From: Paenibacillus lupini
GTDB lineage: Bacteria; Bacillota; Bacilli; Paenibacillales; Paenibacillaceae
NCBI RefSeq assembly: GCF_011761355.1
Contig: NZ_JAASRW010000003.1
Coordinates: 643,188 to 707,187 of the forward strand
DNA: 64,000 nucleotides
Reading direction: 5' to 3'
Shown here: positions 36,166 through 46,164 of the stretch, piece after piece
Layout of the letters: every line of letters begins with the position of its first letter
Position numbering within the stretch: position 1 is the stretch's first letter
The notes under the pieces: generated by a model
What the model saw: the letters and a program-made list of their open reading frames with translations, nothing else
What the model was told of the DNA's origin: nothing
The model's database searches: none
Program-made: the position numbers and the translations under genes

Positions 36166-36756
36166 ATGGCGGGTATGAAAGACTACGTCAATTCGGCGGT
36201 ATCGCGCAACCGGGAACAAATTGAGCATCATGTGAAAGAAATACTGAAGCTGGTTGGCGAAGACGTTGAAAGAGAAGGGCTCTTGGAGACTCCGGCTCGT
36301 GTTACCCGGATGTATGAAGAGATTTTTGCAGGCTATGAGGTAGATCCACGCGAAGTGCTAGGCGTCACCTTTGACGAGCAGCATGAAGAGCTTGTTATTG
36401 TCAAAGACATTGTTTATTACAGCCAATGCGAGCATCATATGGCGCCTTTCTTTGGAAAGGTGCATATCGGATATATTCCAAGCGGTAAAATCGCAGGTCT
36501 CAGCAAACTTGCAAGACTTGTTGAAGCGGTAACGAGAAGACTTCAGGTACAGGAACGGATTACTACGCAGATCGCTAATATCATGCAAGAAGTGCTGAAG
36601 CCACAAGGTGTGATGGTTGTTGTTGAAGGCGAGCATCTGTGCATGTGCGCGCGTGGCGTTAAGAAGCCGGGCAGCAAGACGGTTACATCGGCAGTCCGCG
36701 GCGTGTTCTCGGACAGTGCGCTTCGTTCAGAGTTTCTGACTCTGCTGAAGCAATAA
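36166..36756 (+). CDS. folE: GTP cyclohydrolase I
   Basis: First enzyme of tetrahydrofolate synthesis, GTP to dihydroneopterin triphosphate (196 residues). Zinc ligands Cys88 and His91 in [11 protein letters not shown] and Cys159 in [26 protein letters not shown] and RLQVQERIT are family hallmarks. Its product also feeds queuosine synthesis, which matches queG nearby. Site GGAGAGGTGG precedes ATG 36166. Ends at a bidirectional terminator. Confidence 0.95.
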   Translation: MAGMKDYVNSAVSRNREQIEHHVKEILKLVGEDVEREGLLETPARVTRMYEEIFAGYEVDPREVLGVTFDEQHEELVIVKDIVYYSQCEHHMAPFFGKVHIGYIPSGKIAGLSKLARLVEAVTRRLQVQERITTQIANIMQEVLKPQGVMVVVEGEHLCMCARGVKKPGSKTVTSAVRGVFSDSALRSEFLTLLKQ

Positions 36757-36773
36757 CAGCAGTAATGAAAGAA

Positions 36774-36824
36774 AAGCCTCCTGTGTAACAAGCGTGATTC
36801 GCTTGATGCACAGGAGGCTTTTTG
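36774..36824. terminator. Bidirectional terminator after folE
   Basis: AAGCCTCCTGTG pairs with CACAGGAGGCTT, with a nested stem CAAGCG/CGCTTG in the loop. T runs flank both strands; the convergent hydrolase gene shares it. Confidence 0.9.
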
Positions 36825-36843
36825 TATAAGTGCTAGATACTTA

Positions 36844-37956
36844 TTATAACGTTTGAGATGATTCAACAGATGAGTTTGATTCAGCATCTGCTTGAGCTTG
36901 GAACTGTTGGTCCACTTGGCCTAAGAATAGGGCTGCGCGCTGAATATATTCAGTTGGTGAAGCTCGGAACAGCATTTCGTGTTGACCGTTTGGCACGATC
37001 CACGAACGGGACAGCGGATTCGACTGACCAGCTGCGATTTGCTCTGCTAACTGGTAAGGCGCCTTTGCATCATTTGTACCATGCATAATGTAAAGCGGGA
37101 TATTAAAGGATTTCGCTAATATTTGATTGACGGGTACCTGCTTCAAATTCGCACCTGACCAGATCGGCAGCAGAGTCTCGATCAGCGGCATAGACGGGAA
37201 CTTAGGAAGCGGCAGGATTTGCGTCACGTTATGGAACATCGTATCTGAGCTGGCAAGGAAAGTGCTGTCCAGAATCATGGCATCAATGTCATTGGTTTGG
37301 AGTGCCGCTTGAAGCGCTGTTCCTGCACCCATCGAGAAGCCCCAAACCACGATCTCTTGTGCTCCACGGGATTTAGCAAAATTAATCATGGCAAGCAGCT
37401 GCTGTGATTCTTCTATGCCTCCCGTTGCTGGAGCTTTGTGCTTCTGGGAAGCATATCCGTAGTCAAAAAGTACCACATTATAGTGAAGCCCATGCAATAG
37501 CTTCGTCAGATCATACATTGGTACCCAGCTTTCCTCCCGGTTCGCTCCATAACCATGGCTGAAAATAACGGTCCGTTCCGAGGATTGGGTCGAGCTTGCC
37601 AGGACAGCGTCTGAATCATTGTCTGCAGCAGGGACATACCAGCCGCTGACGGTGGTCTTACCACTTACACTAGGTAACATGATATCTTCATAATCGAGGC
37701 CAACTGCGGCCTTCGGGTTGGATGTGAGTGGTGCAACATAGGGATAAGTCAGCATCCATGCGATATATCCGTAGAAGACGAGAACAAGCAGCAAACATAG
37801 TGCAGTGAAAGAGGCGACAAGCGCAATAAAGAAATGTTTGCGAGTCTTCGCTTTAGGTCGTTGTTTCTGCAGTCCGCCTTCGAGAAGAGGATAAGGCTGC
37901 AAGGATTGAGGAAAGCCGGTTTCAAGCGGCATCGGTGTCATAATAGTTGTGTTCAT
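36844..37956 (-). CDS. Membrane-anchored alpha/beta hydrolase
   Basis: A 370-residue protein with a short proline-rich cytoplasmic N terminus, one membrane segment (about 45-67) and an outward-facing alpha/beta hydrolase domain. Oxyanion motif FSHGYGANREES, nucleophile Ser in WGFSMGAGTA, acid in MHGTNDAKAP, His in NGQHEML. Resembles the YqkD/YfhR group of BAAT-like hydrolases. ATG 37956 is chosen because GGGGAGGG is 8 bases upstream; an in-frame extension would start before that site. Substrate unknown. Confidence 0.85.
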   Translation of the reverse strand: MNTTIMTPMPLETGFPQSLQPYPLLEGGLQKQRPKAKTRKHFFIALVASFTALCLLLVLVFYGYIAWMLTYPYVAPLTSNPKAAVGLDYEDIMLPSVSGKTTVSGWYVPAADNDSDAVLASSTQSSERTVIFSHGYGANREESWVPMYDLTKLLHGLHYNVVLFDYGYASQKHKAPATGGIEESQQLLAMINFAKSRGAQEIVVWGFSMGAGTALQAALQTNDIDAMILDSTFLASSDTMFHNVTQILPLPKFPSMPLIETLLPIWSGANLKQVPVNQILAKSFNIPLYIMHGTNDAKAPYQLAEQIAAGQSNPLSRSWIVPNGQHEMLFRASPTEYIQRAALFLGQVDQQFQAQADAESNSSVESSQTL

Positions 37957-37988
37957 CGCAGTGTCCCTCCCCACAAAACATAAAACTA

Positions 37989-38002
37989 TGTAAGCGCTTC
38001 TA
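37989..38002. promoter_or_regulatory. Weak cre-like site upstream of the hydrolase
   Basis: TGTAAGCGCTTCTA matches the GCGC core and left half of a CcpA site, but the right half departs from TTTCA. It lies 33 bp before the gene. Confidence 0.3.
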
Positions 38003-38192
38003 CGCTTCTAGTACTTTTATCGTAGACCGATAGGGTGAGCCTGTCAATTGATGTCGATGTAATGTTAAGCATTTGTAATCATGCTGTAATGAACGAACTT
38101 ATCTTTACCACTCTTACTTTATTAAGGTATACTAGATGATAATAAGTTTCATTGTACGGAACTAGATTTACAGCAAAAGGAGGACGGACTTC

Positions 38193-38936
38193 ATGGAAGA
38201 GGGCAAAGCAAATGTACGGGCAGTTGAGCGGGCGCTGGATATATTGCTATGTTTTACGACGGGAACGGATCTGGCCATGTCAGAGATCGCGGAGAAGGTC
38301 GGTCTGCATAAAAGTACCGTCCACCGTATGCTGGCTACGCTGGAGGATCGGGGTTTTCTAGAGAGGGATCCTTCGTCGGAGCGGTATCATCTTGGAATGC
38401 GGATGTGGGAGCTGTCGGCGCATTTATCCCGTTCGGATGATCAAGCAGTTATCTGGCAGCCGGAGATGGAGCGTTTGCGTGACCGGTTAGGAGAGACGGT
38501 AAGTATTTATGTGCGTGACGGCTCGGAACGCGTTCGTATTCAAGCCGTGCAAAGCAATCAGCCGGTTCGTCGGGTTGCGCCGGTTGGTGCCAGACTACCC
38601 CTGTATGCTGGTGCTTCCAGCAAAGTATTAATCGCTTATTCGGACCGTTTTGTGCAAGAACAGATTTTCGGCGACCCCGCATGGTTGTTAACCATCGATC
38701 TGGATCAATATAAGCAGCAGCTTGAGGAAATCGTAGAGCAAGGCTACGCAACAAGCTTCGAAGAGCGGGAGCCGGGTGTAGCGGCTTTGTCTGCGCCAAT
38801 CTTCAACCGGCATGGCCAGGTAGCAGCAGCGTTATCAGTATCGGGACCGGCAAGCCGGTTAACCATGGAGAGTATGCGTGAATATTCATCTGTCTTAATT
38901 GAATATGCGAAGCGTATGGGGACGATGATAAAGTGA
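38193..38936 (+). CDS. IclR-family transcriptional regulator
   Basis: IclR regulator (247 residues). N-terminal winged helix-turn-helix (AMSEIAEKVGLHKSTVHRML then ATLEDRGFLE, about 27-58) and a C-terminal effector-binding GAF-like domain (about 75-245: ARLPLYAGASSKVLIAY; SFEEREPGVAALSAPI). AAGGAGG precedes ATG 38193. It stands alone, so its targets cannot be inferred; IclR proteins often sense keto acids or aromatic acids. Confidence 0.9.
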   Translation: MEEGKANVRAVERALDILLCFTTGTDLAMSEIAEKVGLHKSTVHRMLATLEDRGFLERDPSSERYHLGMRMWELSAHLSRSDDQAVIWQPEMERLRDRLGETVSIYVRDGSERVRIQAVQSNQPVRRVAPVGARLPLYAGASSKVLIAYSDRFVQEQIFGDPAWLLTIDLDQYKQQLEEIVEQGYATSFEEREPGVAALSAPIFNRHGQVAAALSVSGPASRLTMESMREYSSVLIEYAKRMGTMIK

Positions 38937-38957
38937 CGGTTAAAGTAGAGGTTAAGG

Positions 38958-39134
38958 GGGCAACTGCGCATTCGAATGTTCTTCCGATCGCCATTGCTCA
39001 GGGATTCCTTGGAACAATTCCAATGGGATTGGAATCCCTGAGCAAAAGCGAACGCTTCAAAGCTTTCTGAAAGAAAGCTACTTCGTAAGCATCAACTTCG
39101 CTTCTCCAGAATCATTCGAATGCTCCGTTTGCCA
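38958..39134. repeat. Compound inverted-repeat element (MITE-like)
   Basis: A roughly 175-bp element between the IclR gene and acnA. Imperfect terminal inverted repeats contain GCATTCGAATG at both ends; inside are a perfect 15-bp inverted repeat (38994-39008 with 39031-39045) and a small hairpin (39061-39079, AGCTTTCT GAA AGAAAGCT) followed by ACTTCGTAAGCAT. No open frame inside. Confidence 0.6.
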
Positions 39135-39170
39135 TTAACCTAACTTTAAAGAGTGGAAGATTAGAAAGAA

Positions 39171-39213
39171 AAAGCGACTGTGCAGGCTAAGCCTAGCACA
39201 GTCGCTTTTTTTG
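39171..39213. terminator. Terminator of acnA (bidirectional)
   Basis: AAAGCGACTGTGC pairs perfectly with GCACAGTCGCTTT, with T runs on both strands, five bases beyond the acnA stop codon. Confidence 0.9.
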
Positions 39214-39217
39214 CGAA

Positions 39218-41920
39218 TTACATGATCTGGCGCAGTACGGTTTGAAGGATGCCTCCGTTGCGATAGTAGTCGACGTCGACCATGGAGTCGAGTCGTACGG
39301 TTGTACTGAACTCGGTTACTTTGCCGTTCTCATCGGTGGCTTTGACGCTTACCTTTTGACCCGGCTTTACGTCATTCGAAAGCCCCGAAATATCAATCGT
39401 CTCGCGGCCAGTCAGGCCAAGGGATTTCCAGCTTTGACCTTCCAGGAACTGCAGCGGAAGGACACCCATGCCTACGAGGTTCGAACGGTGAATCCTCTCG
39501 AAGCTTTCGGCAATGACCGCTTTGACGCCAAGCAGGAGGGTGCCTTTGGCCGCCCAGTCACGAGAGCTGCCCGTTCCGTATTCTTTGCCGGCGATCACGA
39601 CAAGGTTGGTACCATCATCCTGATACTTCATGGAAGCATCATAGATGGACATCACTTCATTCGTAGGCAGATATGTGGTCACACCGCCTTCGGTTCCTGG
39701 AGCCACCTGATTACGAATCCGGATATTGGCGAATGTACCGCGCATCATGACCTCATGGTTACCGCGGCGGGAGCCATAAGAGTTGAAGTCGACCTTATCT
39801 ACGTTATGATCGGTCAAATAGGTGCCGGCTGGACTGTCGGTCTTAATATTACCCGCAGGCGAAATATGATCGGTTGTCACTGAATCACCAAGCAGGGCGA
39901 GGATCTTCGATGCTGGAATATCAACGATGTCGGCAATATCTGCACCCAAATCCTCAAAGAACGGTGGATTCTGGATATAAGTTGAATCCGGATCCCATTC
40001 GTAGCTTTCACCTTTTGGTACCTCGATCGCGTTCCAGCGGTCATTTTGCGTGAAGACGTTGGCATATTTGTCACGGAACATTTCCGGACGGAGTGCGGCT
40101 TTGATTGCTTCATGCACCTCTTGATTTGTTGGCCAGATATCCTTCAGATAAACCGCCTTGCCATCCGAGCCTAGACCGATCGGATCCTTCGACAGGTCGA
40201 TATTAACCGTGCCAGCAAGTGCGTAAGAAACGACAAGCGGCGGGGATGCCAGATAGTTTGCTCTTACCTGGGCATGGATACGGCCTTCGAAATTCCGGTT
40301 GCCGGAAAGAACGGCAGCTACAGTCATGTCATTGTCCGCTATGGCTTTGCTGACTTCATCAGGAAGCGGGCCAGAGTTGCCGATACAAGTCCCGCAGCCG
40401 TATCCGGTCAAGTGGAAGCCAAGTGACTCAAGCGGTTTCATTAAGCCTGCACGATTAAAGTATTCCGTTACAACAAGTGAACCCGGCGTCAGTGAAGTCT
40501 TCACATACGCAGGTACCTTAAGCCCGCGTTCGACTGCTTTCTTGGCCACAAGTCCTGCGGCGAGCATTACACTTGGATTGGACGTATTGGTGCAGCTGGT
40601 GATGGCTGCGATAACTACAGCACCAGTTCCCATTTCGCTCTCACGGCCGTCTTTATGGTGAACTGGAACCTTTTGATTAATATTCTCTTCACTTAAGCCG
40701 TAACCGCCTCTTTCAACGGACAGGTTGATAATGTCATTAAACGCCTCTTTCAGATGCGTAAGCTCTACGCGGTCCTGCGGCCGTTTGGGCCCAGCGAGAG
40801 AGGGGACAACACTCGATAAATCAAGCTCCAGCGTATCCGAAAATACAGGATCTGGTGTCTCATCGGTTCGGAACATATCCTGCGCCTGATAATACGCCTT
40901 TACCAGTTCAATCTGCGCCTCATCCCGGCCTGTATCACGAAGGAACCGGAGTGCTTCTTCATCTACAGGGAAATAGCCGATTGTTGCACCATACTCCGGT
41001 GACATGTTAGCCACGGTAGCACGGTCTGGCAGGCTGATATTGGACAGTCCTGGTCCAAAAAACTCGACAAACTTGCCAACAACACCTTTTTTTCGCAGCA
41101 TTTGTGTAACGGTCAGGGCAAGGTCGGTAGCGGTCGAGCCTTCGGCTAGGCTGCCCGTCAGCTTGAAACCAATGACTTCGGGCATGACGAAATAAAGCGG
41201 CTGTCCGAGCATCCCGGCTTCTGCCTCAATACCGCCTACACCCCAGCCTACAACGCCAAGTCCATTGATCATCGTAGTATGGGAGTCTGTGCCGACAAGA
41301 GAATCGGGGAATACAACGGTGTCTTCTCCGATCTGTTTGGTCGCAGCCACAGACGCTAAGTACTCTAAATTCACCTGATGCACAATACCTGTACCGGGAG
41401 GGACTGCACGGAAATTATCAAAGGCCGTTTGCGCCCAGCGAAGGAACCGGTAGCGCTCGCCATTACGCTTGAATTCTAGCTTGGTATTGTACTCTAGGGC
41501 ATCAGGGGTGCCGAATGTATCGATCATGACGGAATGGTCGATGACAAGATCAACCGGAACAAGAGGGTTGATCTTCTTCGGGTCACCCCCAGCACGCTTT
41601 ACCGTATCGCGCATCGCTGCAAGATCAACAACGACTGGAACACCGGTGAAATCCTGAAGAACAATACGAGCTGGAATAAAAGGAATTTCCTTATCAACCC
41701 GGCCATTCGCCCAAGCGGCAATCTGCTTAACATGCTCTTCCGTTATCGCTCGTCCATCGAATTGGCGGACAGCCGCTTCAAGCAGTACTTTGATGGAGAA
41801 AGGAAGTTTAGAAACAGGGCCCAGCCCTTGCTTCTCCAGTTCTGCGATCGGGTAATACACATAGGTTTTGCCGGCAGCATCCAGCGTACTGCGCTGTGCA
41901 AAAGGGTTGTTCGTGGACAT
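39218..41920 (-). CDS. acnA: Aconitate hydratase
   Basis: TCA-cycle aconitase of the AcnA/IRP type (900 residues): citrate to isocitrate, and in many bacteria an RNA-binding regulator when the cluster is lost. Cluster cysteines are in [11 protein letters not shown] and [32 protein letters not shown] and the C-terminal swivel domain with [10 protein letters not shown] are intact. AGGAGG precedes ATG 41920 by 11 bases. Two small hairpins abut the site upstream, see the repeat at 41941. Called citB in Bacillus. No second TCA gene adjoins. Confidence 0.96.
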   Translation of the reverse strand: MSTNNPFAQRSTLDAAGKTYVYYPIAELEKQGLGPVSKLPFSIKVLLEAAVRQFDGRAITEEHVKQIAAWANGRVDKEIPFIPARIVLQDFTGVPVVVDLAAMRDTVKRAGGDPKKINPLVPVDLVIDHSVMIDTFGTPDALEYNTKLEFKRNGERYRFLRWAQTAFDNFRAVPPGTGIVHQVNLEYLASVAATKQIGEDTVVFPDSLVGTDSHTTMINGLGVVGWGVGGIEAEAGMLGQPLYFVMPEVIGFKLTGSLAEGSTATDLALTVTQMLRKKGVVGKFVEFFGPGLSNISLPDRATVANMSPEYGATIGYFPVDEEALRFLRDTGRDEAQIELVKAYYQAQDMFRTDETPDPVFSDTLELDLSSVVPSLAGPKRPQDRVELTHLKEAFNDIINLSVERGGYGLSEENINQKVPVHHKDGRESEMGTGAVVIAAITSCTNTSNPSVMLAAGLVAKKAVERGLKVPAYVKTSLTPGSLVVTEYFNRAGLMKPLESLGFHLTGYGCGTCIGNSGPLPDEVSKAIADNDMTVAAVLSGNRNFEGRIHAQVRANYLASPPLVVSYALAGTVNIDLSKDPIGLGSDGKAVYLKDIWPTNQEVHEAIKAALRPEMFRDKYANVFTQNDRWNAIEVPKGESYEWDPDSTYIQNPPFFEDLGADIADIVDIPASKILALLGDSVTTDHISPAGNIKTDSPAGTYLTDHNVDKVDFNSYGSRRGNHEVMMRGTFANIRIRNQVAPGTEGGVTTYLPTNEVMSIYDASMKYQDDGTNLVVIAGKEYGTGSSRDWAAKGTLLLGVKAVIAESFERIHRSNLVGMGVLPLQFLEGQSWKSLGLTGRETIDISGLSNDVKPGQKVSVKATDENGKVTEFSTTVRLDSMVDVDYYRNGGILQTVLRQIM

Positions 41921-41940
41921 ACGCTTTTTGACCTCCTAAA

Positions 41941-42012
41941 AAGTTTGCGAAGCAAACTTCGCTTCGAAAGCATCGGCTTAAGTTTGCGAAGCAAACTTCA
42001 CTTCATTAGCAT
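41941..42012. repeat. Tandem leader hairpins upstream of acnA
   Basis: Two copies, period 39 bp, of AAGTTTGC GAA GCAAACTT (41941-41959 and 41980-41998), each followed by a CTTCGAAAGCAT-like tail (second copy CTTCATTAGCAT). In acnA mRNA sense the hairpin ends in TTTTT and runs straight into AGGAGG, so it could end transcription or mask the ribosome site. Confidence 0.85.
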
Positions 42013-42123
42013 CCTCTGCTGTTTACCTCAAGTAGTGTTCCCAAGCCCTGTGGTGATTGTTACATGAATTAATACATTTGCTCATATAATGAACCAGCAA
42101 ATACAGGAATGGGAGGGGTAGCC

Positions 42124-43485
42124 ATGTCTACGCGATCGGATCGACCAAGGAATCGTGCCGATAGGCAGCGGTCAAACAAAGCCTTACTGCTCCAGCCGGC
42201 GCCGGTACGTTCCGTCCAGCCGTCAAGCCAGGCGGATTCTCAGGAGAGACATTCGTTTGAGGTACCTAATAATGCAGTCGTGCGTGAGCAGACCGGCAAT
42301 CCGACGTTGTCATCGTCCAGAGAGCTACCTGCCCAATCCACCCATCCAAAGTCTGCCCAGCCTTCTGCCGGACATACTGCTGAGAGGCCAGCCCGCCAGA
42401 AGCTTTCTTCCTTGCTTCGTTCCTCGGATCAGGCAGGAGCAAAGAAGAGAGAAGCCTCTGGTGAATGGAAAACGGCCATTTCGAAATATGTAAACTTATA
42501 TAATAAGGCGGAGACAGATCAGCATTTTGCTGCCCTAGATGACTATATAGACGATAAAGATCACTGCTCACGACTTCGTTATCGACTCGAGAGATTAAGG
42601 GAGAGAGATTTGTATCGTGGTGTGCTGCCAGCAAGAGGCGAGACAAAAGCTGATCTGATAAGGGTGAATGAATCCCCAACGGAAGTATCCGTACTTGTGA
42701 AGCTGCATATCAAAAGGCAAATGGAGCAGTCCGGGCTGTACTATCTGGAGGAGAGAACCGAATTCGAGCGGCTATGGCTGAATTTTACAGGAGAAGCTTG
42801 GCGTATTTTCCGAGTTGAGCCTGTCATTGCCGAGCGGAGACCACGATTTGGAATGGCGGAATATACAGGTGCAGTCGAAGAGGAGGTTCTGGATCAGACG
42901 CGGGAAGCATCTGTCTTCCGGTCCACACCATTTCTGAATCTTGACCAGTATCCACAGCTGAAGCAGCGGGTGAAAGGAATCCCATACCGGCGTGAAATGG
43001 CGGCTGCTTACGCCGACAGATGGTGGAATGAAGGTAATCCAGCCTATGAAGAATTTGAAGTGAACTGTACAAACTATATTTCCCAGTGTCTCTTTGCAGG
43101 CCACGCGCCTATGAACTATACTGGTAAAAGAGAAAGCGGCTGGTGGTACAAAGGCCGAAATGGCGGTAAAGAATGGTGGAGCTACAGCTGGGCAGTGTCC
43201 AATGCACTTACCAATTATTTGTCCGGCAAACGAAGCTCTGGCCTGCATGCAACGGTTGTTGAATCGGTGGAAGAGCTTCAGCTTGGTGATGTCATTACGT
43301 ATGATTGGAACGGGGATAATAGGTACCAGCACAGCACGATTATTACGGCCTTTGATGCGGCGGGTATGCCGCTCGTTAATGCGAATACGGTTCCGAGCCG
43401 GCATCGCTTCTGGGATTATCGTGATTCCTATGCATGGACAGAACAAACGAGATATCGTTTTTTTCATATAGCGGACCACTTCTAA
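42124..43485 (+). CDS. Amidase-domain (CHAP-like cysteine hydrolase) protein
   Basis: A 453-residue protein. The first 110 residues are Ser/Pro/Gln-rich and look disordered; a helical middle (about 115-270) follows; the C terminus (about 290-450) is an amidase_6-type domain with Cys315 in VNCTNYISQCL and His403 in YQHSTII as likely catalytic pair. Amidase_6 proteins are mostly secreted wall or spore hydrolases, yet no signal peptide is visible here. Start ATG 42124 follows GGGAGGGG by five bases. ddl follows after 25 bp. Confidence 0.8.
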   Translation: MSTRSDRPRNRADRQRSNKALLLQPAPVRSVQPSSQADSQERHSFEVPNNAVVREQTGNPTLSSSRELPAQSTHPKSAQPSAGHTAERPARQKLSSLLRSSDQAGAKKREASGEWKTAISKYVNLYNKAETDQHFAALDDYIDDKDHCSRLRYRLERLRERDLYRGVLPARGETKADLIRVNESPTEVSVLVKLHIKRQMEQSGLYYLEERTEFERLWLNFTGEAWRIFRVEPVIAERRPRFGMAEYTGAVEEEVLDQTREASVFRSTPFLNLDQYPQLKQRVKGIPYRREMAAAYADRWWNEGNPAYEEFEVNCTNYISQCLFAGHAPMNYTGKRESGWWYKGRNGGKEWWSYSWAVSNALTNYLSGKRSSGLHATVVESVEELQLGDVITYDWNGDNRYQHSTIITAFDAAGMPLVNANTVPSRHRFWDYRDSYAWTEQTRYRFFHIADHF

Positions 43486-43510
43486 AATTGATCATACCGG
43501 AGGATACCTA

Positions 43511-44635
43511 ATGGGGAAGAAAGTACACTTAGGGTTGATTTACGGAGGGAAGTCGGGAGAGCATGACGTATCGCTGCAGACGGCATTTGCAGTAATGGGT
43601 GAGCTCGATTACGCAAAATATGAAATAACGCCTTTTTATATTACTAAGCTTGGCGAGTGGAGAGTAGGAGAGGTAGCTGGATGCCAGCCGGCGGCAATTG
43701 ATGAGCTTCGGCTCCTGCCGCCTGACGGTTCGCAGGTACCTGTAACTCCGGCATTCCCGCTCGCTCCATTGCTTGGCAGTCTAGCTGGCGGGAATACTGC
43801 GGCAGGAATTGATGTTGTTTTCCCGCTGCTTCATGGCACTTTCGGAGAAGACGGAACCATTCAAGGAATGCTGGAGATAGCGAACATTCCATATGTCGGG
43901 GCAGGGGTTTTAGCTTCCTCTGTCGGGATGGACAAGATTACAATGAAGAAAGTATTCGCCTACGAGGGTCTGCCGCAGTGCGTATTCCGTTATTTTAACC
44001 GGGCGCAGTGGGAGAAGGACGCCTCCTTTTTTATTATGGAATGTGAGGTTGCATTAGGGTATCCCTGTTTCGTGAAGCCTTCTAATCTCGGATCCAGCGT
44101 AGGAATATCCAAAGCGAAGAACCGAGATGAGCTTATCGCTGCCGTAGATTTTGCCTTTCGATTTGACCGCAAGGTCATCATTGAAGAATTTGTTGATGCA
44201 AGGGAAATTGAGGTCAGCGTACTGGGAAATGAAGATCCGAAGGTATCCGTGCCGGGCGAAATTGCGCCTTCCAATGAGTTTTACGATTATAAGGCGAAGT
44301 ACGTAGATGGCAGATCAACCATTCACATTCCAGCAAATATCCCGAACAATAAGGCAGAAGCCATACGAGATATGGCGATTCGTGCATTTCTTGCGATTGA
44401 CGGGTCGGGCCTGTCCCGCGTAGACTTTTTCTTAAGAAAAACAGATGGGCAGCTATTCATTAACGAAGTGAATACGATGCCAGGCTTTACGCCAATCAGT
44501 ATGTATCCGCTTATGTGGAAGGAATCAGGTCTGCCTTACCGTGATCTGCTTGATAAGCTGATCGATCTTGCTCTGAAGCGTTATGCGGATAAGCAAACGA
44601 TAGATTATGGCGGTTGCGGCAATATAGGTCCCTAA
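43511..44635 (+). CDS. ddl: D-alanine--D-alanine ligase
   Basis: ATP-grasp ligase for the peptidoglycan precursor dipeptide (374 residues). N-terminal GGKSGEHDVSLQTA, the serine loop PSNLGSSVGISKA, and metal-binding FLRKTDGQLFINEVNTMPGF are all present. A somewhat long N-terminal region fits the VanA/DdlA-type length. The residue that separates D-Ala from D-Lac specificity was not decided from sequence alone. CGGAGGA precedes ATG 43511. Confidence 0.94.
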   Translation: MGKKVHLGLIYGGKSGEHDVSLQTAFAVMGELDYAKYEITPFYITKLGEWRVGEVAGCQPAAIDELRLLPPDGSQVPVTPAFPLAPLLGSLAGGNTAAGIDVVFPLLHGTFGEDGTIQGMLEIANIPYVGAGVLASSVGMDKITMKKVFAYEGLPQCVFRYFNRAQWEKDASFFIMECEVALGYPCFVKPSNLGSSVGISKAKNRDELIAAVDFAFRFDRKVIIEEFVDAREIEVSVLGNEDPKVSVPGEIAPSNEFYDYKAKYVDGRSTIHIPANIPNNKAEAIRDMAIRAFLAIDGSGLSRVDFFLRKTDGQLFINEVNTMPGFTPISMYPLMWKESGLPYRDLLDKLIDLALKRYADKQTIDYGGCGNIGP

Positions 44636-44660
44636 TTCTAGAAGAAAGGAGGAGTTTAGA

Positions 44661-44978
44661 ATGGGTTTTGCAACAGAGTTTAATTCCGTGTGTAAATTCA
44701 AATCGGAGCAAGAGCTGTATGAATTGCTTGAATACGGTAGGGGCAAAATGGTGAAGAGCGGGTTCCGCGTCTTCCCAACCGGCCAGAAAGTAATCGCGTA
44801 TACACCTAATAACGAAGCGATTGCGATCGTTCGCGTCCTCGCCTCGATTGCGGAAATTAATTTCCAAGGCGAAGAAGTGACGGAAGTGGAGATGGAGCTG
44901 GTGCGCAAGCTGAACGAAGAGGAAGCGCGCATTCAGACGGCTCTCGCCTACGAGATGTTTTTCGGAGAGAGGGTATAA
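44661..44978 (+). CDS. Small conserved-looking protein of unknown function
   Basis: A 105-residue acidic protein without signal or membrane segment: KSEQELYELLEYGRGKMVKS then FRVFPTGQKVIAYTPNNEAI, then a charged helix EVEMELVRKLNEEEARIQTA. AAAGGAGG gives a strong start at ATG 44661. It lies between ddl and uvsE, 25 and 6 bp from them, so it is translated in that operon. I do not recognise the family. Confidence 0.8.
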   Translation: MGFATEFNSVCKFKSEQELYELLEYGRGKMVKSGFRVFPTGQKVIAYTPNNEAIAIVRVLASIAEINFQGEEVTEVEMELVRKLNEEEARIQTALAYEMFFGERV

Positions 44979-44984
44979 TTCATA

Positions 44985-46001
44985 ATGATCGTCCGGTTCG
45001 GATTTGTCGCCATGAGTATGATTCTTGAGAATGCTTCACCGTCTCGGACGATGACATTTGCGAGCTTTAATAAGCTGAATGATCGAGAGGCCGGCATACG
45101 GAAAATGGAGCGGATCGCAGAGGATAATCTGCGAAGCACGCTTCGTATCATGAAACATGCTAATGCGCATGACATCCACATGTACCGATTCTCGTCAAAG
45201 CTTATCCCGCTTGCTACCCACGGCGATCTTGCAGATTGGGATCCGTTTGTTGTGCTTCGTCCTACGATGAAGGAACTTGGCGACTATGCAATTAAGACAG
45301 GGATGAGGACCTCGTTCCATCCCGATCATTTTTGCGTATTCAGCACGAATCGGCCAGAGGTTCTGGTGAATTCCGAGCGTGATCTCGATTACCATATCCG
45401 GATGCTTGAGGCAATGGAGCTTCCCGAGACCGTGAAATGCAATATTCATATGGGTGGAGCTTATGGCGATAAAAAGCTGTCCAGTGAGCGTTTTATCGAG
45501 CAGTTTGGTGCATTATCGCCGAGGTACAAGCATCGAGTTACGTTAGAGAACGACGATAAGACATTTAATGTTCGAGAAACGCTGACAGCAGCGGAAGCCG
45601 TCGGCGTGCCGATGGTGCTGGACATTCATCATCATGCCGTCAACAGCGGCGATGTATCGATGGACGAGCTGTCTGCTGGCTTATGGCCGCGGATTGCACG
45701 TACCTGGAAGCTGGAAGAGGAGCGCCTTGGGCTAAAAGAAGGTGCACTGCCGCCGAAAATTCATGCTTCGAGTCCCAAAAGTCTTTCGGATCCTCGCGGC
45801 CATGCAGAGTTTCTGGAGCCAGAGCCGCTTGTGCAGTTTCTGCGAAGCGTTGCATCTACAACGCCAAGGATTGATTGTATGCTTGAAGCCAAGAGCAAGG
45901 ATGCCGCTCTGCTCAAGCTGATGGAGGATTTGAAGGAAAGGGCCGCGCAGGAAGACGGGATCCGGATTCTTGATGGCGGAACCATTGAGATCGAGCCATA
46001 A
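44985..46001 (+). CDS. uvsE: UV damage endonuclease UvsE
   Basis: UVDE-type endonuclease (338 residues) that nicks DNA 5' of UV photoproducts and starts an alternative excision repair, important for spore-formers. TIM-barrel metal sites visible: HPDHFCVF, HMGGAYGDK, LENDDKTFN, LDIHHHAVN, and a C-terminal KIHASSPK. Length and N terminus (RFGFVAMSM) match the family. GAGAGGGT precedes ATG 44985. Follows the small unknown gene by 6 bp. Confidence 0.93.
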   Translation: MIVRFGFVAMSMILENASPSRTMTFASFNKLNDREAGIRKMERIAEDNLRSTLRIMKHANAHDIHMYRFSSKLIPLATHGDLADWDPFVVLRPTMKELGDYAIKTGMRTSFHPDHFCVFSTNRPEVLVNSERDLDYHIRMLEAMELPETVKCNIHMGGAYGDKKLSSERFIEQFGALSPRYKHRVTLENDDKTFNVRETLTAAEAVGVPMVLDIHHHAVNSGDVSMDELSAGLWPRIARTWKLEEERLGLKEGALPPKIHASSPKSLSDPRGHAEFLEPEPLVQFLRSVASTTPRIDCMLEAKSKDAALLKLMEDLKERAAQEDGIRILDGGTIEIEP

Positions 46002-46029
46002 TCGTTAGCACCGTCAAGGTAGACTCCTT

Positions 46030-46127
46030 GAATTCTAAGCATTTATAAGTCTTGTCTTATAAACAGGTCTTAGAATTCTCCGGAATGAAACGCATCTCGC
46101 CGTCAGAAGATAGCGCAGAGCGTTTCA
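46030..46127. other. Two inverted repeats after uvsE
   Basis: GAATTCTAAG pairs with CTTAGAATTC (46030-46078) with a nested TTTATAAG/CTTATAAA stem, and TGAAACGC pairs with GCGTTTCA (46086-46127). Neither has a clear T run. They are the only features between uvsE and the TauE/SafE gene and may stop or process the uvsE mRNA. Confidence 0.5.
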
Positions 46128-46164
46128 CCTTGGCGGTGTTGTTTTATACAGGTACATAATTGAG

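Noticed and set aside
46030..46127. A fifth phased array (dyad centres about 52.5 bp apart)
   Set aside because: Only two unrelated inverted repeats, with nested structures and no repeat of either, so the distance may be chance.
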